A stretch of DNA of 64,000 bases from CAXNKH01 sp049296795 (GCA_049296795.1 JBAQTC010000011.1:1-64000); one strand, 5' to 3'; positions 42,969-51,319 are shown, numbered from the stretch's first letter. The notes: generated by a model from the letters alone, not told the origin. Program-made: numbers and translations.

Positions 42969-45154
42969 ACCAGCTCAATACCATGGTTCTTCAGTGGTAC
43001 GGTGCGGATCCGTTTACCGGTTGCTTTGTACAGCGCGTTCAGGACTGCCGGGGCTGCAACGCAAATCGTCGGTTCGCCGATCCCGCCCCATACGCTACCA
43101 CCACCGGCGACGATGATGGTTTCGACTTTCGGCATTTGGGCAATGCGCATCGATTGGTAGGTGTCGAAATTTTTCTGCTCGATCGCCCCATCCTTGACCG
43201 TGCACTCTTGCATGAAGAGTGCCGACAAGCCATAAACAAAGGAGCCCGCAACCTGGCGCTCGATTTGTGCCGGATTGACCGCATAACCACAATCGGTCGC
43301 CGCCACAATGCGGTGGATTTTGACCTTGTTGCCGTCCTTGACCGAAAGTTCGCAAGCCGCTGCCACATAGCTGTCAAAAGCCTTCATTTGGGCCACGCCG
43401 CGGAACCGGCCCTCGGGCGCTGGCTTGGACCAACCTATGCGCTCCACCACCGCATTCATCACGGCCAGGTTGCGCGGATGCTTGTCCATGAACTTGCGCC
43501 TGAAATCGACCGGATCCTGCCCTACTGATTCCGCCAGTTCATCCATGAAGCATTCGAAGAAAATCGCATTTTGGTTGATGTTGACGCCGCGCCAGAAACC
43601 CGGTGGCACGTGCGTGTTGCGCATCGCATGGTCGATCAGCAGATTGGGCATGGTGTAGCCAAAAGCGTGTTCGCCGCCATCGGAAACACCTTGAAAAACC
43701 GCCGGGTCACGGCCTTTTTGCTGCTCGACAATCGCTGGGCGAACCGCAGCAAGAATCGATTGACCCGACAGCCGCATGTGCAGACCCGTCAGGTTATTGG
43801 CAGCGTCAAAGCCACCCACCAGTTTGCATTGCATGATCGGGTGGTAGCGTCCCTGGACCATGTCTTCCTCGCGCGACCACAGCAACTTTACCGGCGTGCC
43901 AGGGATTTGCTTGGCGATGTTGACCGCCTGGGTCACATAGTCCTGAAAGGCGCCACGCCGGCCAAAGCCGCCGCCGAGGTCGATCTTATAGACTTCGCAC
44001 TTGTCCGCTGGCAAACCCGAGGCTGTGAGCAGTGCGGCAAACGACGCTTCACCATCCTGTGTCGGCACCCATACCTCGCACTTGCCTGCGGTGTAGCGGG
44101 CTGTCGCGTTCATCGGCTCCATGCAGGCATGGTTTTGGAACGGATAGGCATACACCGCTTCAATTTTTTTGGTCGCGCCCGCCAAGGCCGTTTTGGCCTC
44201 GCCGCTTTTAAGCCCGACAAAACCCTGCTCGGCGTCCAACCCGGCTTTCAGTATCTCGTTGATGCTGGCCGAAGACACTTTGCCATTGGCACCCTCGTCC
44301 CATTGAACCGGCAACTGGTCGAGTGCGGTTTTCGCCTGCCACCAGGTATCAGCGACGACAGCAACCGCGCTGTCGCCCACTTGCAGCACTTTTCTAACGC
44401 CCCGCAAGCTGGCCACGCGCGCTGCATCGAAGCTCTTAACCTTGCCGCCAAACACTGGGCACTCCCGGATCGCCGCGTTCAGCATGCCGGGGAGTTTGAG
44501 ATCGGCGCCGTAAATTTTCTTGCCGTCGATTTTGTCACGGGTGTCCAGCCGCTTGATCGGCTGACCAATCAGCTTCCACTGTTTGGGGTCCTTCAGCGTC
44601 ACCTCTTTCGGTGCTTCGAGCCGGGCGGCTGCAGCGGCTACTTTGCCGTAACTCGTTTTTCGCTTGGACGCGGCGTGGCTGATGATGCTGTTGGCCGCCG
44701 TGCACTCATCAACCGGAACACCCCATTGGTTGGCGGCGGCCTGCACCAACATCATGCGTGCCGCTGCGCCGCCTTTGCGCACATACAAGTGTGAGGTGCG
44801 AATGCCGCGGCTGCCGCCGGTAGAGAAATCACCCCAAACGCGCTTTCTCTTGACGCTTTCGCCCGGAGTCGGGTACTCAATGACGACTTTGGACCAATTG
44901 CATTCGAGTTCATCGGCGACCAACTGGGCCAGACCGGTGATCGTTCCCTGCCCCATCTCAGGGCGGACCACGCGGATCGCGACGGTGTCATCGGGTTTGA
45001 TAACCACCCAGGCATTGATTTCTGGTACTACGTCGGCAGCTTGTGCGTCAATGAGAGCGAACGGTGCCAAGTGCAGGCCCAGTGCCAGCCCACTGCCAAT
45101 GGCAGCAGGACCGACGATGAAGGAGCGACGGCTGATGGATGTGTTGTTGATCAT
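42965..45154 (-). CDS. Molybdenum hydroxylase large subunit, isoquinoline 1-oxidoreductase beta-type
   Basis: This 729-residue protein has a Tat signal (SRRSFIVGPAAIGSGLALGL), so it acts in the periplasm. The xanthine-oxidase-family Mo-domains follow (VRPEMGQGTITGLAQLVADEL, GGGFGRRG, GGIGEPTICVAAPAVLNAL). The last motif contains the catalytic Glu that binds near the Mo centre. It oxidises an aldehyde or heterocycle by water-derived oxygen insertion. Start is ATG 45154 with AAGGAGAACAGC ahead; the longer reading to 45184 lacks similarity. Its partner 2Fe-2S subunit gene directly upstream carries a stop codon. Confidence 0.88.
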   Translation of the reverse strand: MINNTSISRRSFIVGPAAIGSGLALGLHLAPFALIDAQAADVVPEINAWVVIKPDDTVAIRVVRPEMGQGTITGLAQLVADELECNWSKVVIEYPTPGESVKRKRVWGDFSTGGSRGIRTSHLYVRKGGAAARMMLVQAAANQWGVPVDECTAANSIISHAASKRKTSYGKVAAAAARLEAPKEVTLKDPKQWKLIGQPIKRLDTRDKIDGKKIYGADLKLPGMLNAAIRECPVFGGKVKSFDAARVASLRGVRKVLQVGDSAVAVVADTWWQAKTALDQLPVQWDEGANGKVSSASINEILKAGLDAEQGFVGLKSGEAKTALAGATKKIEAVYAYPFQNHACMEPMNATARYTAGKCEVWVPTQDGEASFAALLTASGLPADKCEVYKIDLGGGFGRRGAFQDYVTQAVNIAKQIPGTPVKLLWSREEDMVQGRYHPIMQCKLVGGFDAANNLTGLHMRLSGQSILAAVRPAIVEQQKGRDPAVFQGVSDGGEHAFGYTMPNLLIDHAMRNTHVPPGFWRGVNINQNAIFFECFMDELAESVGQDPVDFRRKFMDKHPRNLAVMNAVVERIGWSKPAPEGRFRGVAQMKAFDSYVAAACELSVKDGNKVKIHRIVAATDCGYAVNPAQIERQVAGSFVYGLSALFMQECTVKDGAIEQKNFDTYQSMRIAQMPKVETIIVAGGGSVWGGIGEPTICVAAPAVLNALYKATGKRIRTVPLKNHGIELV

Positions 45155-45164
45155 GCTGTTCTCC

Positions 45165-45614
45165 TTAGGCTTTGGCTGCGGCATGGATGGCTTTGCGCAC
45201 TTCCTGGAAGGTGCCGCAACGACAGATATTGGTCATCGCTGCGTCGATGTCGGCATCGGTGGGTTTGGGCTTGGCCTTGAGCAACGCTGCGGCCGCCATC
45301 AGCATGCCCGACTGGCAATAGCCGCATTGGGGCACTTCATGATCGAGCCAGGCTTGTTGCACTTTGTGCAGGATCTTGCCCGAAGCCAGGCCCTCGATGG
45401 TGGTGATTTTTCGGCCCTGAACCGCCCCGGCTGGAATCGAACACGAACGCAAGGGTGCGCCATCAAGATGGACCGTGCAAGCATCGCATTGGGCAATGCC
45501 GCAGCCGTATTTGGTACCAGTCAGTCCAACTTGCTAGCGGATAGCCCAGAGCAGCGGTGTGTTGGGGTCAACGTCGACAGCCTGGGTCTTGCCATTGATG
45601 GTCAAACGGATCAT
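45165..45614 (-). pseudogene. IorA-type [2Fe-2S] subunit gene interrupted by an in-frame TAG
   Basis: From ATG 45614, with a strong GGAGGTAATCGC ribosome site, the frame reads MIRLTINGKTQAVDVDPNT, then TAG at codon 27 (45536-45534). It continues [20 protein letters not shown] and ends with [12 protein letters not shown] and [12 protein letters not shown] at 45165. All eight cysteines of the plant-type and C-terminal 2Fe-2S clusters are present. The TAG replaces an Asp/Glu codon, and CDAC has Asp where CGAC is normal. A restart at TTG 45452 would lose the first cluster. The stop could be a mutation or a sequencing error. It lies 10 bases upstream of its large-subunit gene. Confidence 0.82.
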
Positions 45615-45786
45615 GCGATTACCTCCTTATTTGTGGGGTGGTTCTAACTTGAAACGCATCATATAGCAAGGCCGTAAAACTGATTGTGAGACTTTTCAAC
45701 ATACCGATCCACCATTGGCAAGAGAGGCGGCATCTTCTGCTTCGAGGCCAAGGTCCCAAGCCGTGCTTGCGGGCTGATGCCATGGG

Positions 45787-45814
45787 TTGACCTTGAAGGA
45801 AAGGTGAAGGTCAA
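45787..45814. repeat. Perfect inverted repeat, possible operator
   Basis: TTGACCTT (45787-45794) and AAGGTCAA (45807-45814) are perfect inverted copies with a 12-base spacer. On each strand the outer part gives TTGACC, like a -35, as in MerR-type operators, but spacing is not that of a known MerR site. It lies in the 300-base interval 45615-45914, which otherwise contains the terminator for the VOC operon and no recognisable gene. Confidence 0.4.
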
Positions 45815-45830
45815 GACCAACTCAAACCAC

Positions 45831-45855
45831 AAAACAAAAAGCCCCTCACGGGGCT
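45831..45855 (-). terminator. Rho-independent terminator of the 49451-45915 operon
   Basis: On the minus strand the stem AGCCCC/GGGGCT (arms at 45840-45845 and 45850-45855, loop TCAC/GTGA) is followed by a T-rich tract, the complement of AAAACAAAAA at 45831-45840. It lies 60 bases beyond the VOC gene stop and would end that minus-strand transcript. Confidence 0.85.
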
Positions 45856-45914
45856 ATCTTGTTGATTCCACAGGGGAATTATTGGAGACGCGACCCAGAG
45901 TCGACCAGTGCGGT

Positions 45915-46727
45915 CTAGACACCAAGTTGCACCTCGACCCCATGCGTCAGAGATGGATCCAAATGGCGCGACGAATTACCTTGTGCGGCGCAAAGGTTCA
46001 ATGCGCACGGGCCCTCCCCGCGGCTGGTCAAGCGCTTCTTGAGCGCATTCGCGGAAAAAGAATCGGAGTCAGCCAAGGGTGACAGAAGTTGGATGCAGAA
46101 CGAGCCCAGCTCAATCGTTGCATGACGTATACCTGCATCGATATATGTCTCGAATCCACTGCGCCCCAACAGCGCCGTGTAACGTGACAGCGAAGAATCT
46201 AGATCCAACACCGCTACGCTGAGCCCGACCACCCCCAATGCTCCATTGACATGCCAGCGTACGTCTCCCTCAGGTACGCGCAGAGAGCGTGGTGTGATGT
46301 CACCACATAAAAATGGCAAGTCCGGCGTTGAGTGTCGGGCAGACTGCCATTTCAGACATTCACCGTCGGGCCGCACTCGGCCACCCTCGAGAGGCCCGGT
46401 TAGCGTCAGCAGACCTCGGGCGCGCGCAGCTGCTAACACCGCCTGGGTGTCGTTGGGCAGCAAGGCAAAGTCCACCAGGCCATCGCCATCTGCCACTTGC
46501 GTGCGAAACCAACGCTCATCAGGTGCTGGCGCGCGCCAAGCGATCAACTCCAGATAGGCACCATCGGCAAAAACAACCAAAGCGTTATGTGATGTTCGAC
46601 CCGGATGTTGCCCGCCCTCAAGTACCGTGAATCCCAGCGCGCGGTAATCGCACATCGTCTGCGCCAGATCTCCAACCCCGACCACGACATGATCTAACGC
46701 TAGGGTCGATGGAAAGTCGGTCACCAT
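45915..46727 (-). CDS. VOC/glyoxalase-like protein
   Basis: This 270-residue protein resembles glyoxalase-fold (Glyoxalase_3-like) proteins. It has two VOC-type repeats: LALDHVVVGVGDLAQTMCDYRALGFTVLEGGQHPGRTSHNALVVF, and GVVGLSVAVLDLDSSLSRYTALLGRSGFETY with a following IELGSFCIQLL. Metal-ligand candidates are His13 in LDHV and Glu residues at the ends of the strands. It could be an isomerase, lyase or dioxygenase-like enzyme. Start ATG 46727 overlaps the Bug stop as TGATG. It is the last gene before the terminator. Confidence 0.7.
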   Translation of the reverse strand: MVTDFPSTLALDHVVVGVGDLAQTMCDYRALGFTVLEGGQHPGRTSHNALVVFADGAYLELIAWRAPAPDERWFRTQVADGDGLVDFALLPNDTQAVLAAARARGLLTLTGPLEGGRVRPDGECLKWQSARHSTPDLPFLCGDITPRSLRVPEGDVRWHVNGALGVVGLSVAVLDLDSSLSRYTALLGRSGFETYIDAGIRHATIELGSFCIQLLSPLADSDSFSANALKKRLTSRGEGPCALNLCAAQGNSSRHLDPSLTHGVEVQLGV

Positions 46728-47704
46728 CAGTCTTCGAGTTTCAGTTGGGTTCTCTTGACAAACGCGCTCCAGCGTTCGTACTGCTCATGGGCATATCGCT
46801 CAACGCCAGGGCCGTCGCTGGCCATCACTTCGAAGCCAGCTTGGCTAAGCTTGCGGTTGACTTCAGAATCGCGCAGCGTGGCCTGAAAATCGGCCGTCGT
46901 CTTGCGCAGCACAGCGGCCGGGGTCGCGGCTGGCGCGAAGATGCCTATCCAAGAATAAGCCTCAAATCCGGGGAAGCCGGACTCTGCCACTGTAGGGACA
47001 TCGGGCAATTCGGGCAGACGGCGGGTTCCGGTCACGGCCAATGGGCGGATCTTGCCGGCAGCTATCTGCCCCTTCAATGCGGCATAGCTGAGCAGCGTTA
47101 GACTGCTGACATCGCCGAGCACGGCTTGCACAGCTGGCCCTCCACCGGCGAAGGGCACATGCAGAACTTCGATATTTGACTGGCGCTTGATGTCTTCCAT
47201 CACCAGATGGTTCATCGAGCCAAGGCCGGTTGAAGCGTAACTGAACTTTCCAGGGTCCTTGCGTGCCGCCTCAACGAAACCACGTAAGTCTTTGGCTGAC
47301 ACCGAGGCAGCGGCGCCTATCACCAGTGGAAAACGCACAGCCAGGGAAATTCCGGCAAAGTCCTTGAAGGTGTCGTAGGGCAGCTTGGGCTTGGCGATCG
47401 GGTTAATCGAATGGGTGTCGAAGCTGACCAGCAAGGTGCTGCCATCGGGAGCTGATTTGGCAACATAGCTGGTGCCGACCTGACTGGCCGCCCCCGGCCT
47501 ATTCTCCACAAGGACCGCGCGTGCCATTTTCTCGGCCAGTACCGGCTGCATGATTCGGGCCGCGATGTCGGTGCTACCGCCCGGTGGGAAAGTAACGACC
47601 AGCTTCAGGGGAAGATGGTTGTCAGCCAATACCGGCAGGGCAAAAGCCCATGCCAGTGCAGCACTGAGGCTCAGGGCGTGGCAACGATAAAACAGGGTTG
47701 ACAT
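46727..47704 (-). CDS. Bug/TctC-family periplasmic solute receptor
   Basis: This 325-residue receptor starts at ATG 47704 (MSTLFYRCHALSLSAALAWAFALPVLA, signal peptide). Motifs are VVTFPPGGSTDIAARIMQPVLAEKM, ENRPGAASQVGTSYVA, VPFAGGGPAVQAVLGDVSS and VPTVAESGFPGFEAYSW. A longer reading to 48007 runs into the ThDP enzyme gene and is unsupported. It lies between a ThDP enzyme and a VOC protein, so it probably supplies their substrate, perhaps a 2-oxo acid or its precursor. Confidence 0.9.
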   Translation of the reverse strand: MSTLFYRCHALSLSAALAWAFALPVLADNHLPLKLVVTFPPGGSTDIAARIMQPVLAEKMARAVLVENRPGAASQVGTSYVAKSAPDGSTLLVSFDTHSINPIAKPKLPYDTFKDFAGISLAVRFPLVIGAAASVSAKDLRGFVEAARKDPGKFSYASTGLGSMNHLVMEDIKRQSNIEVLHVPFAGGGPAVQAVLGDVSSLTLLSYAALKGQIAAGKIRPLAVTGTRRLPELPDVPTVAESGFPGFEAYSWIGIFAPAATPAAVLRKTTADFQATLRDSEVNRKLSQAGFEVMASDGPGVERYAHEQYERWSAFVKRTQLKLED

Positions 47705-47753
47705 GGGCAAGATCCTTCTTTGTTTTCGGATTATGAATTCGATGCATTCGGCC

Positions 47754-49451
47754 TCAGCCCATCCATTGGCTAACCGGGACGGCCGTGTCTTGTAATTCCT
47801 GTGAAATGATGTCGACCAAGGCAGGGCCGTCATGCAATAAAGCCGCCTTGATTGCAAAATCGATCTGAGTCGGATCTTCGACACGCCAAGCCTTGACGCC
47901 ATAGGCCTCGGCAACCCTCGCGTGATTGGTGCGATTGAAGTCAACTGAGAAATAGCGTTGGCCGTAGCCAGTTTTCTGGCTGGCCTTGATCCAGCCGTAG
48001 ACTGCATTCGAAAATACGATCATCTTGAGTGGAATCTGGCGCCGGACAAGGGTCTCCAACTCGCCTGCGGTAAAGCCAAAACTGCCATCGCCCATGACCG
48101 AAACCACCACCGAATCGGGTCGACCGAAAGCAGCTCCGACGCCAGCCGACATCGCGAAACCGAGTGCGCCATGGGCTCGGTTGGTAATGAAGTGACGGCC
48201 CGACTGCGGCGCATTGAAATAGGCCGACAGGTACGGGCAGGGGGTGCCGGGATCAGCCACTACAATGGCGCGCGCCGGCAGCAGGCGGTTCAACGCGTCA
48301 ACGACGCGCTCAGGCTTTATCGGTCGGTCTAAGGAGTTAGCCAACTGGATCAGGGAAAGATGCTTGGCACTTCGCGCCTTGGCGGCTAATGCGCGGCCAT
48401 TAACGGCGTCGGACGGACGTTGGGCGAGACGCTCATCAACCGCAGAGACCAATGCATTGAGGGCCAGCAATGCGTCGCCAACCAAGGCCACCTCGGTACG
48501 GTAATTTGTGCCGATGGTCATCGGGTCAACATCGATATGCAGGATCGGAATATCTCGGCCCGGATACTTCCAATGCTCGGTTGTCGTTGAACCGGCGCGG
48601 CAGCCAATAAACAGAACCAGATCGGCCTGCGCCACCACTTCGCGGGTGGCCAACACGCCGCCGTTGGCCCCTACTACGCCGGCATTCAGGGCATGGCTAT
48701 CGGCCAGACTACCCTGGCCGCTGACTGTCGTGCATACCGGCGCATTAAGTTGCTCGGCCAACTGGCCAAGTGCCCCACATGCACCGGCGATCACTACCCC
48801 GCCGCCACAAATGATGACGGGTGCGCGCGACGCTACCAGTCGCTCCGCAGCCCGTTGGACTTCAGTCGGGTCGGGCGCCGAGCGCTGGGCCGGGAACCGC
48901 TCATGCCCAGGCTGAGACCAGACGGTGCTTGGGTCGATCGCATCCTTCTGCACATCGTAGGGAAGACAAATGTGCGCAGCTCCGGGGCGGCCAGTCGTCA
49001 TCGCGCGAAAGGCGCTACGCACCGCGCCCGGGATTTGGTCGACCCGGTCAATCCTAGTGTTCCATTTTGTGAGCGGTTTGTAGAGCGCTTGCTGGTCTAG
49101 TTCAGTGAGCGGGAATTTGCCGCGCGAGCCAACCGAAACATCCGAGGTAATGCCGAGAACTGAAATAGACGATTCATTGGCCTCCACCAGGCCGGGTAAA
49201 AGATAGGTGGCTCCGCCGCCGCTGGGGCCTTCACAGACACCCACCTTGCCAGTCACGCGGGCATAAGCATCAGCCATGTAACCAGCGCTACGCTCATCGC
49301 GCGTCAGGACATGGTCGATGCCGTGGTCGAGGCGGGCCAGCGCGTCATAGAAAGGCAGACTGGTGTCGCCGCACAGACCAAAGATGTGTTTCACACCATT
49401 CATTTGAAGCATTCGGACCATGGCTTCTGCGCCATTCATGGCTTCGGTCAT
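47754..49451 (-). CDS. Thiamine-diphosphate-dependent decarboxylase/acetolactate synthase-like enzyme
   Basis: This 565-residue ThDP enzyme has full family length. The catalytic Glu is in VLTRDERSAGYMADAYARV, the ThDP-Mg motif is MGDGSFGFTAGELETLVRRQIPLKMIVFSNAVYGW, and the middle domain contains PVIICGGGV. It decarboxylates or condenses a 2-oxo acid; acetolactate synthase, sulfoacetaldehyde acetyltransferase and oxalyl-CoA decarboxylase are related families. No small subunit is present. It heads an operon with a Bug receptor (49 bases later) and a VOC protein. Confidence 0.82.
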   Translation of the reverse strand: MTEAMNGAEAMVRMLQMNGVKHIFGLCGDTSLPFYDALARLDHGIDHVLTRDERSAGYMADAYARVTGKVGVCEGPSGGGATYLLPGLVEANESSISVLGITSDVSVGSRGKFPLTELDQQALYKPLTKWNTRIDRVDQIPGAVRSAFRAMTTGRPGAAHICLPYDVQKDAIDPSTVWSQPGHERFPAQRSAPDPTEVQRAAERLVASRAPVIICGGGVVIAGACGALGQLAEQLNAPVCTTVSGQGSLADSHALNAGVVGANGGVLATREVVAQADLVLFIGCRAGSTTTEHWKYPGRDIPILHIDVDPMTIGTNYRTEVALVGDALLALNALVSAVDERLAQRPSDAVNGRALAAKARSAKHLSLIQLANSLDRPIKPERVVDALNRLLPARAIVVADPGTPCPYLSAYFNAPQSGRHFITNRAHGALGFAMSAGVGAAFGRPDSVVVSVMGDGSFGFTAGELETLVRRQIPLKMIVFSNAVYGWIKASQKTGYGQRYFSVDFNRTNHARVAEAYGVKAWRVEDPTQIDFAIKAALLHDGPALVDIISQELQDTAVPVSQWMG

Positions 49452-49658
49452 TGCGGTGTCCCCGATTTGTATTTATATCGTTCGAGTGTACTGAAAGATT
49501 CAATCGCAAGCTCGATGTAATCTAACCGAGTAAGGTCTGGTGTAGCGTGATGATGATTGTGAAAACCCTATGGATAAGATCTAGCCCGCCTGAACAGATT
49601 GGGCTGAAAATCGGGACCACTAAAGTTTCACGTCAATTGCAACAAGTCTAGGAGCACC

Positions 49659-50495
49659 ATGAAGAAGTTATTGAACACTCGAGTTTTTGGATCACTACTG
49701 GTAGCGTTCAGTATGGCTGGGTGTGGAAGTTTCTCGTCGCCAGACCCGGTAAAACAAAAATCTTTCTCTCAAGTTTCCGAAGTTAAGTCCATGCTTTGGG
49801 TTGGTAATAGTTTTTTCTACTACAACAATTCAATGCATGGTCACGTAGGGCAGTTGTTGAATGCAGCGGGCGGCAAAGACTATCGAGCCACTTCGGCGAC
49901 CATTAGCGGATCCGGCGTAAACTGGCACGATATCGAGGCGCATTTCAAACCCAATGCAGTCGGCAGCTACTCTTTCGTTGGGGATAATGAAGTCCGCTTC
50001 AATACGTTGGATCGGCCTTTTGACGCAACCATGATGTTGGATTGCAGCCAATGCCCGATTCATCCTAAACTACAGACGATTTTTTACGAAACGGTCAAGA
50101 AGCACAGCGAGACCGTGAGAAAGCATGGATCAGAACCAATTTTGTTCATGACTTGGGCCTACTCAGACAAGCCTGAAATGACAGATCAACTGGCTGCCGA
50201 ATACATCAAGGCCGGAAAAATCAATAACGCACTGGTTGTTCCTGCGGGACTGGCTTTTGCAAATTCAAACGCAAAGCGACCAGACCTGAGTCTGATCATC
50301 GCTGACAAGCGACATCCAAGTCTTATGGGCACCTATTTGGCTGCTTGTACCGTGATGGCTTCGGTCTACAAACAAAATCCAATTGGCAACAAGTACACAG
50401 CCGGTTTGCCACCAGCAGTCGCTACACATTTGCAGACAGTGGCATGGGAAACAGTGCGCAACTTTCACACAACGGAAGGCCGTGGGAGCCTGTAA
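49659..50495 (+). CDS. Lipoprotein of the SGNH/GDSL hydrolase type
   Basis: This 278-residue protein has a lipoprotein signal (MKKLLNTRVFGSLLVAFSMAGC, lipobox SMAGC), so it is probably attached to a membrane. SGNH block I appears as MLWVGNSFFYYNNSMHGH, and block V as IIADKRHPSLMGTYLAA, supplying Asp and His. Block II Gly and block III Asn are less clear, so esterase or acyltransferase activity is likely but not assured. TCTAGGAGCACC precedes the ATG. It lies next to an integrase remnant, and its base composition looks more AT-rich than the neighbours, suggesting transfer. Confidence 0.72.
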   Translation: MKKLLNTRVFGSLLVAFSMAGCGSFSSPDPVKQKSFSQVSEVKSMLWVGNSFFYYNNSMHGHVGQLLNAAGGKDYRATSATISGSGVNWHDIEAHFKPNAVGSYSFVGDNEVRFNTLDRPFDATMMLDCSQCPIHPKLQTIFYETVKKHSETVRKHGSEPILFMTWAYSDKPEMTDQLAAEYIKAGKINNALVVPAGLAFANSNAKRPDLSLIIADKRHPSLMGTYLAACTVMASVYKQNPIGNKYTAGLPPAVATHLQTVAWETVRNFHTTEGRGSL

Positions 50496-50569
50496 TCATT
50501 TCGACAAGAAAAAAGCTTGCCAAGAAGACGTCTCGCCCCAGCGTTCAACCACGTCTTCATCGCTTTCAT

Positions 50570-50935
50570 AGAAGGCCTGAGCTGCGCGCCACCATCGCCG
50601 AGACCCTGACCATCAAGCGCAACAAGGTGGCCGGCACGACGTACCTGTTCGGCAATATGCAAGGCCAGAAGTACACAAAGGGTGGATGGAAGTCGTCGCT
50701 GGACGATCTGATGTTCCCTTGCCTGGTGGAAGCACAGAAGCGCGGCATCGCCTTCACCCGGTTCAGCCTGCAGGACTGCCGACCGATGGCCGTTACCGAC
50801 AAGCTGGAACGCGGCGACCAGGACACCAAGACGGCGACCGGCCACACCAGCGACAAGATGATTGCGACGGTCTACGACCGCAGGCCGCAGCGCGTGGCAA
50901 CCGGCGCAAAGCTGGGCAAGAACACCGAGAAATAG
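50570..50935 (+). pseudogene. C-terminal remnant of a phage-type tyrosine recombinase (integrase)
   Basis: From about 50570 the frame reads RRPELRATIAETLTIKRNKV, then TYLFGNMQGQKYTKGGWKSS, then FTRFSLQDCRPMAVTDKLER. It ends with ATGHTSDKMIATVYDRRPQ and a short tail to the stop at 50935. This is the carboxyl half of a tyrosine recombinase: DCRPxxVTDK at the Arg position, the GHTS motif, and the nucleophile Tyr in VYDRR. The N-terminal and core-binding part is missing, with no start codon of its own, so it is a dead remnant. It lies beside the tRNA-Asp 3' end, the usual place for an integrase. Confidence 0.7.
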
Positions 50936-50950
50936 GGGCTGGTATTCCGA

Positions 50951-50977
50951 TTCTTATTTCAAAGTTTGAAATAAGAA
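50951..50977. repeat. 27-base near-perfect palindrome
   Basis: TTCTTATTTCAAA (50951-50963), a central G, and TTTGAAATAAGAA (50965-50977) are perfect inverted copies. The stem is AT-rich and lies between the integrase remnant and the tRNA operon terminator. It could be an attachment-site arm, a regulator site or an extra hairpin of the tRNA transcript. Confidence 0.6.
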
Positions 50978-51014
50978 AAGGGCTTGCTATTAAGTTCGTA
51001 GCAGCAAACCCTTT
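50977..51014 (-). terminator. Rho-independent terminator of the tRNA operon
   Basis: On the minus strand the arms AAAGGGTTTGCT (51014-51003) and AGCAAGCCCTTT (50988-50977) pair over 12 bases with one G-U, and TTCTTATTTC follows. It stands 6 bases beyond the CCA end of tRNA-Asp, so it closes the Ala-Glu-Asp tRNA transcript. Confidence 0.7.
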
Positions 51015-51019
51015 AATAC

Positions 51020-51096
51020 TGGCGGAGTGGACGGGACTCGAACCCGCGACCCCCGGCGTGACAGGCCGGTATTCTAACCAACTGAACTACCACTCC
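51020..51096 (-). tRNA. tRNA-Asp (GTC)
   Basis: The minus-strand sequence begins GGAGTGGTAGTTCAGTTGGT. Its anticodon arm is CCGGCCTGTCACGCCGGGG (anticodon GTC), the T arm is GGGTTCGAGTCCC and the acceptor CCACTCC closes it. Discriminator G and an encoded CCA are present (51022-51020). All four arms fold as expected. Confidence 0.97.
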
Positions 51097-51187
51097 TGGT
51101 AGTGGCAACCTTTACTCTTACGAGTCAAGTACCGCCTCTTGCGAGACGGCTGCTGCCTACTTGTGCCTGCTCATCTTACGACGAATT

Positions 51188-51263
51188 TGGCGACCCTACG
51201 GGGATTCGAACCCCGGTACTCACCGTGAAAGGGTGATGTCCTAGGCCTCTAGACGATAGGGTC
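51188..51263 (-). tRNA. tRNA-Glu (TTC)
   Basis: The minus-strand sequence begins GACCCTATCGTCTAGAGGCC. The anticodon loop is CTTTCAC (anticodon TTC), the T arm is GGGGTTCGAATCCCC and the acceptor TAGGGTC is followed by G and an encoded CCA. It lies directly downstream of gltX, the gene for its own synthetase, with tRNA-Ala between. Confidence 0.97.
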
Positions 51264-51319
51264 AAAACCTGGGAACTTCGCAATCAACCGAGATCGATTG
51301 CTTCCGGCTCAAAAATTGG

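Noticed and set aside
43571..44794. A 407-codon open frame on the plus strand
   Set aside because: It is opposite the molybdenum hydroxylase gene and has no family pattern.
45534..45536. Pyrrolysine or programmed read-through of the TAG in iorA
   Set aside because: There is no sign of pyl genes or a downstream signal, and the codon lies where Asp or Glu is normal; a mutation or sequence error is simpler.
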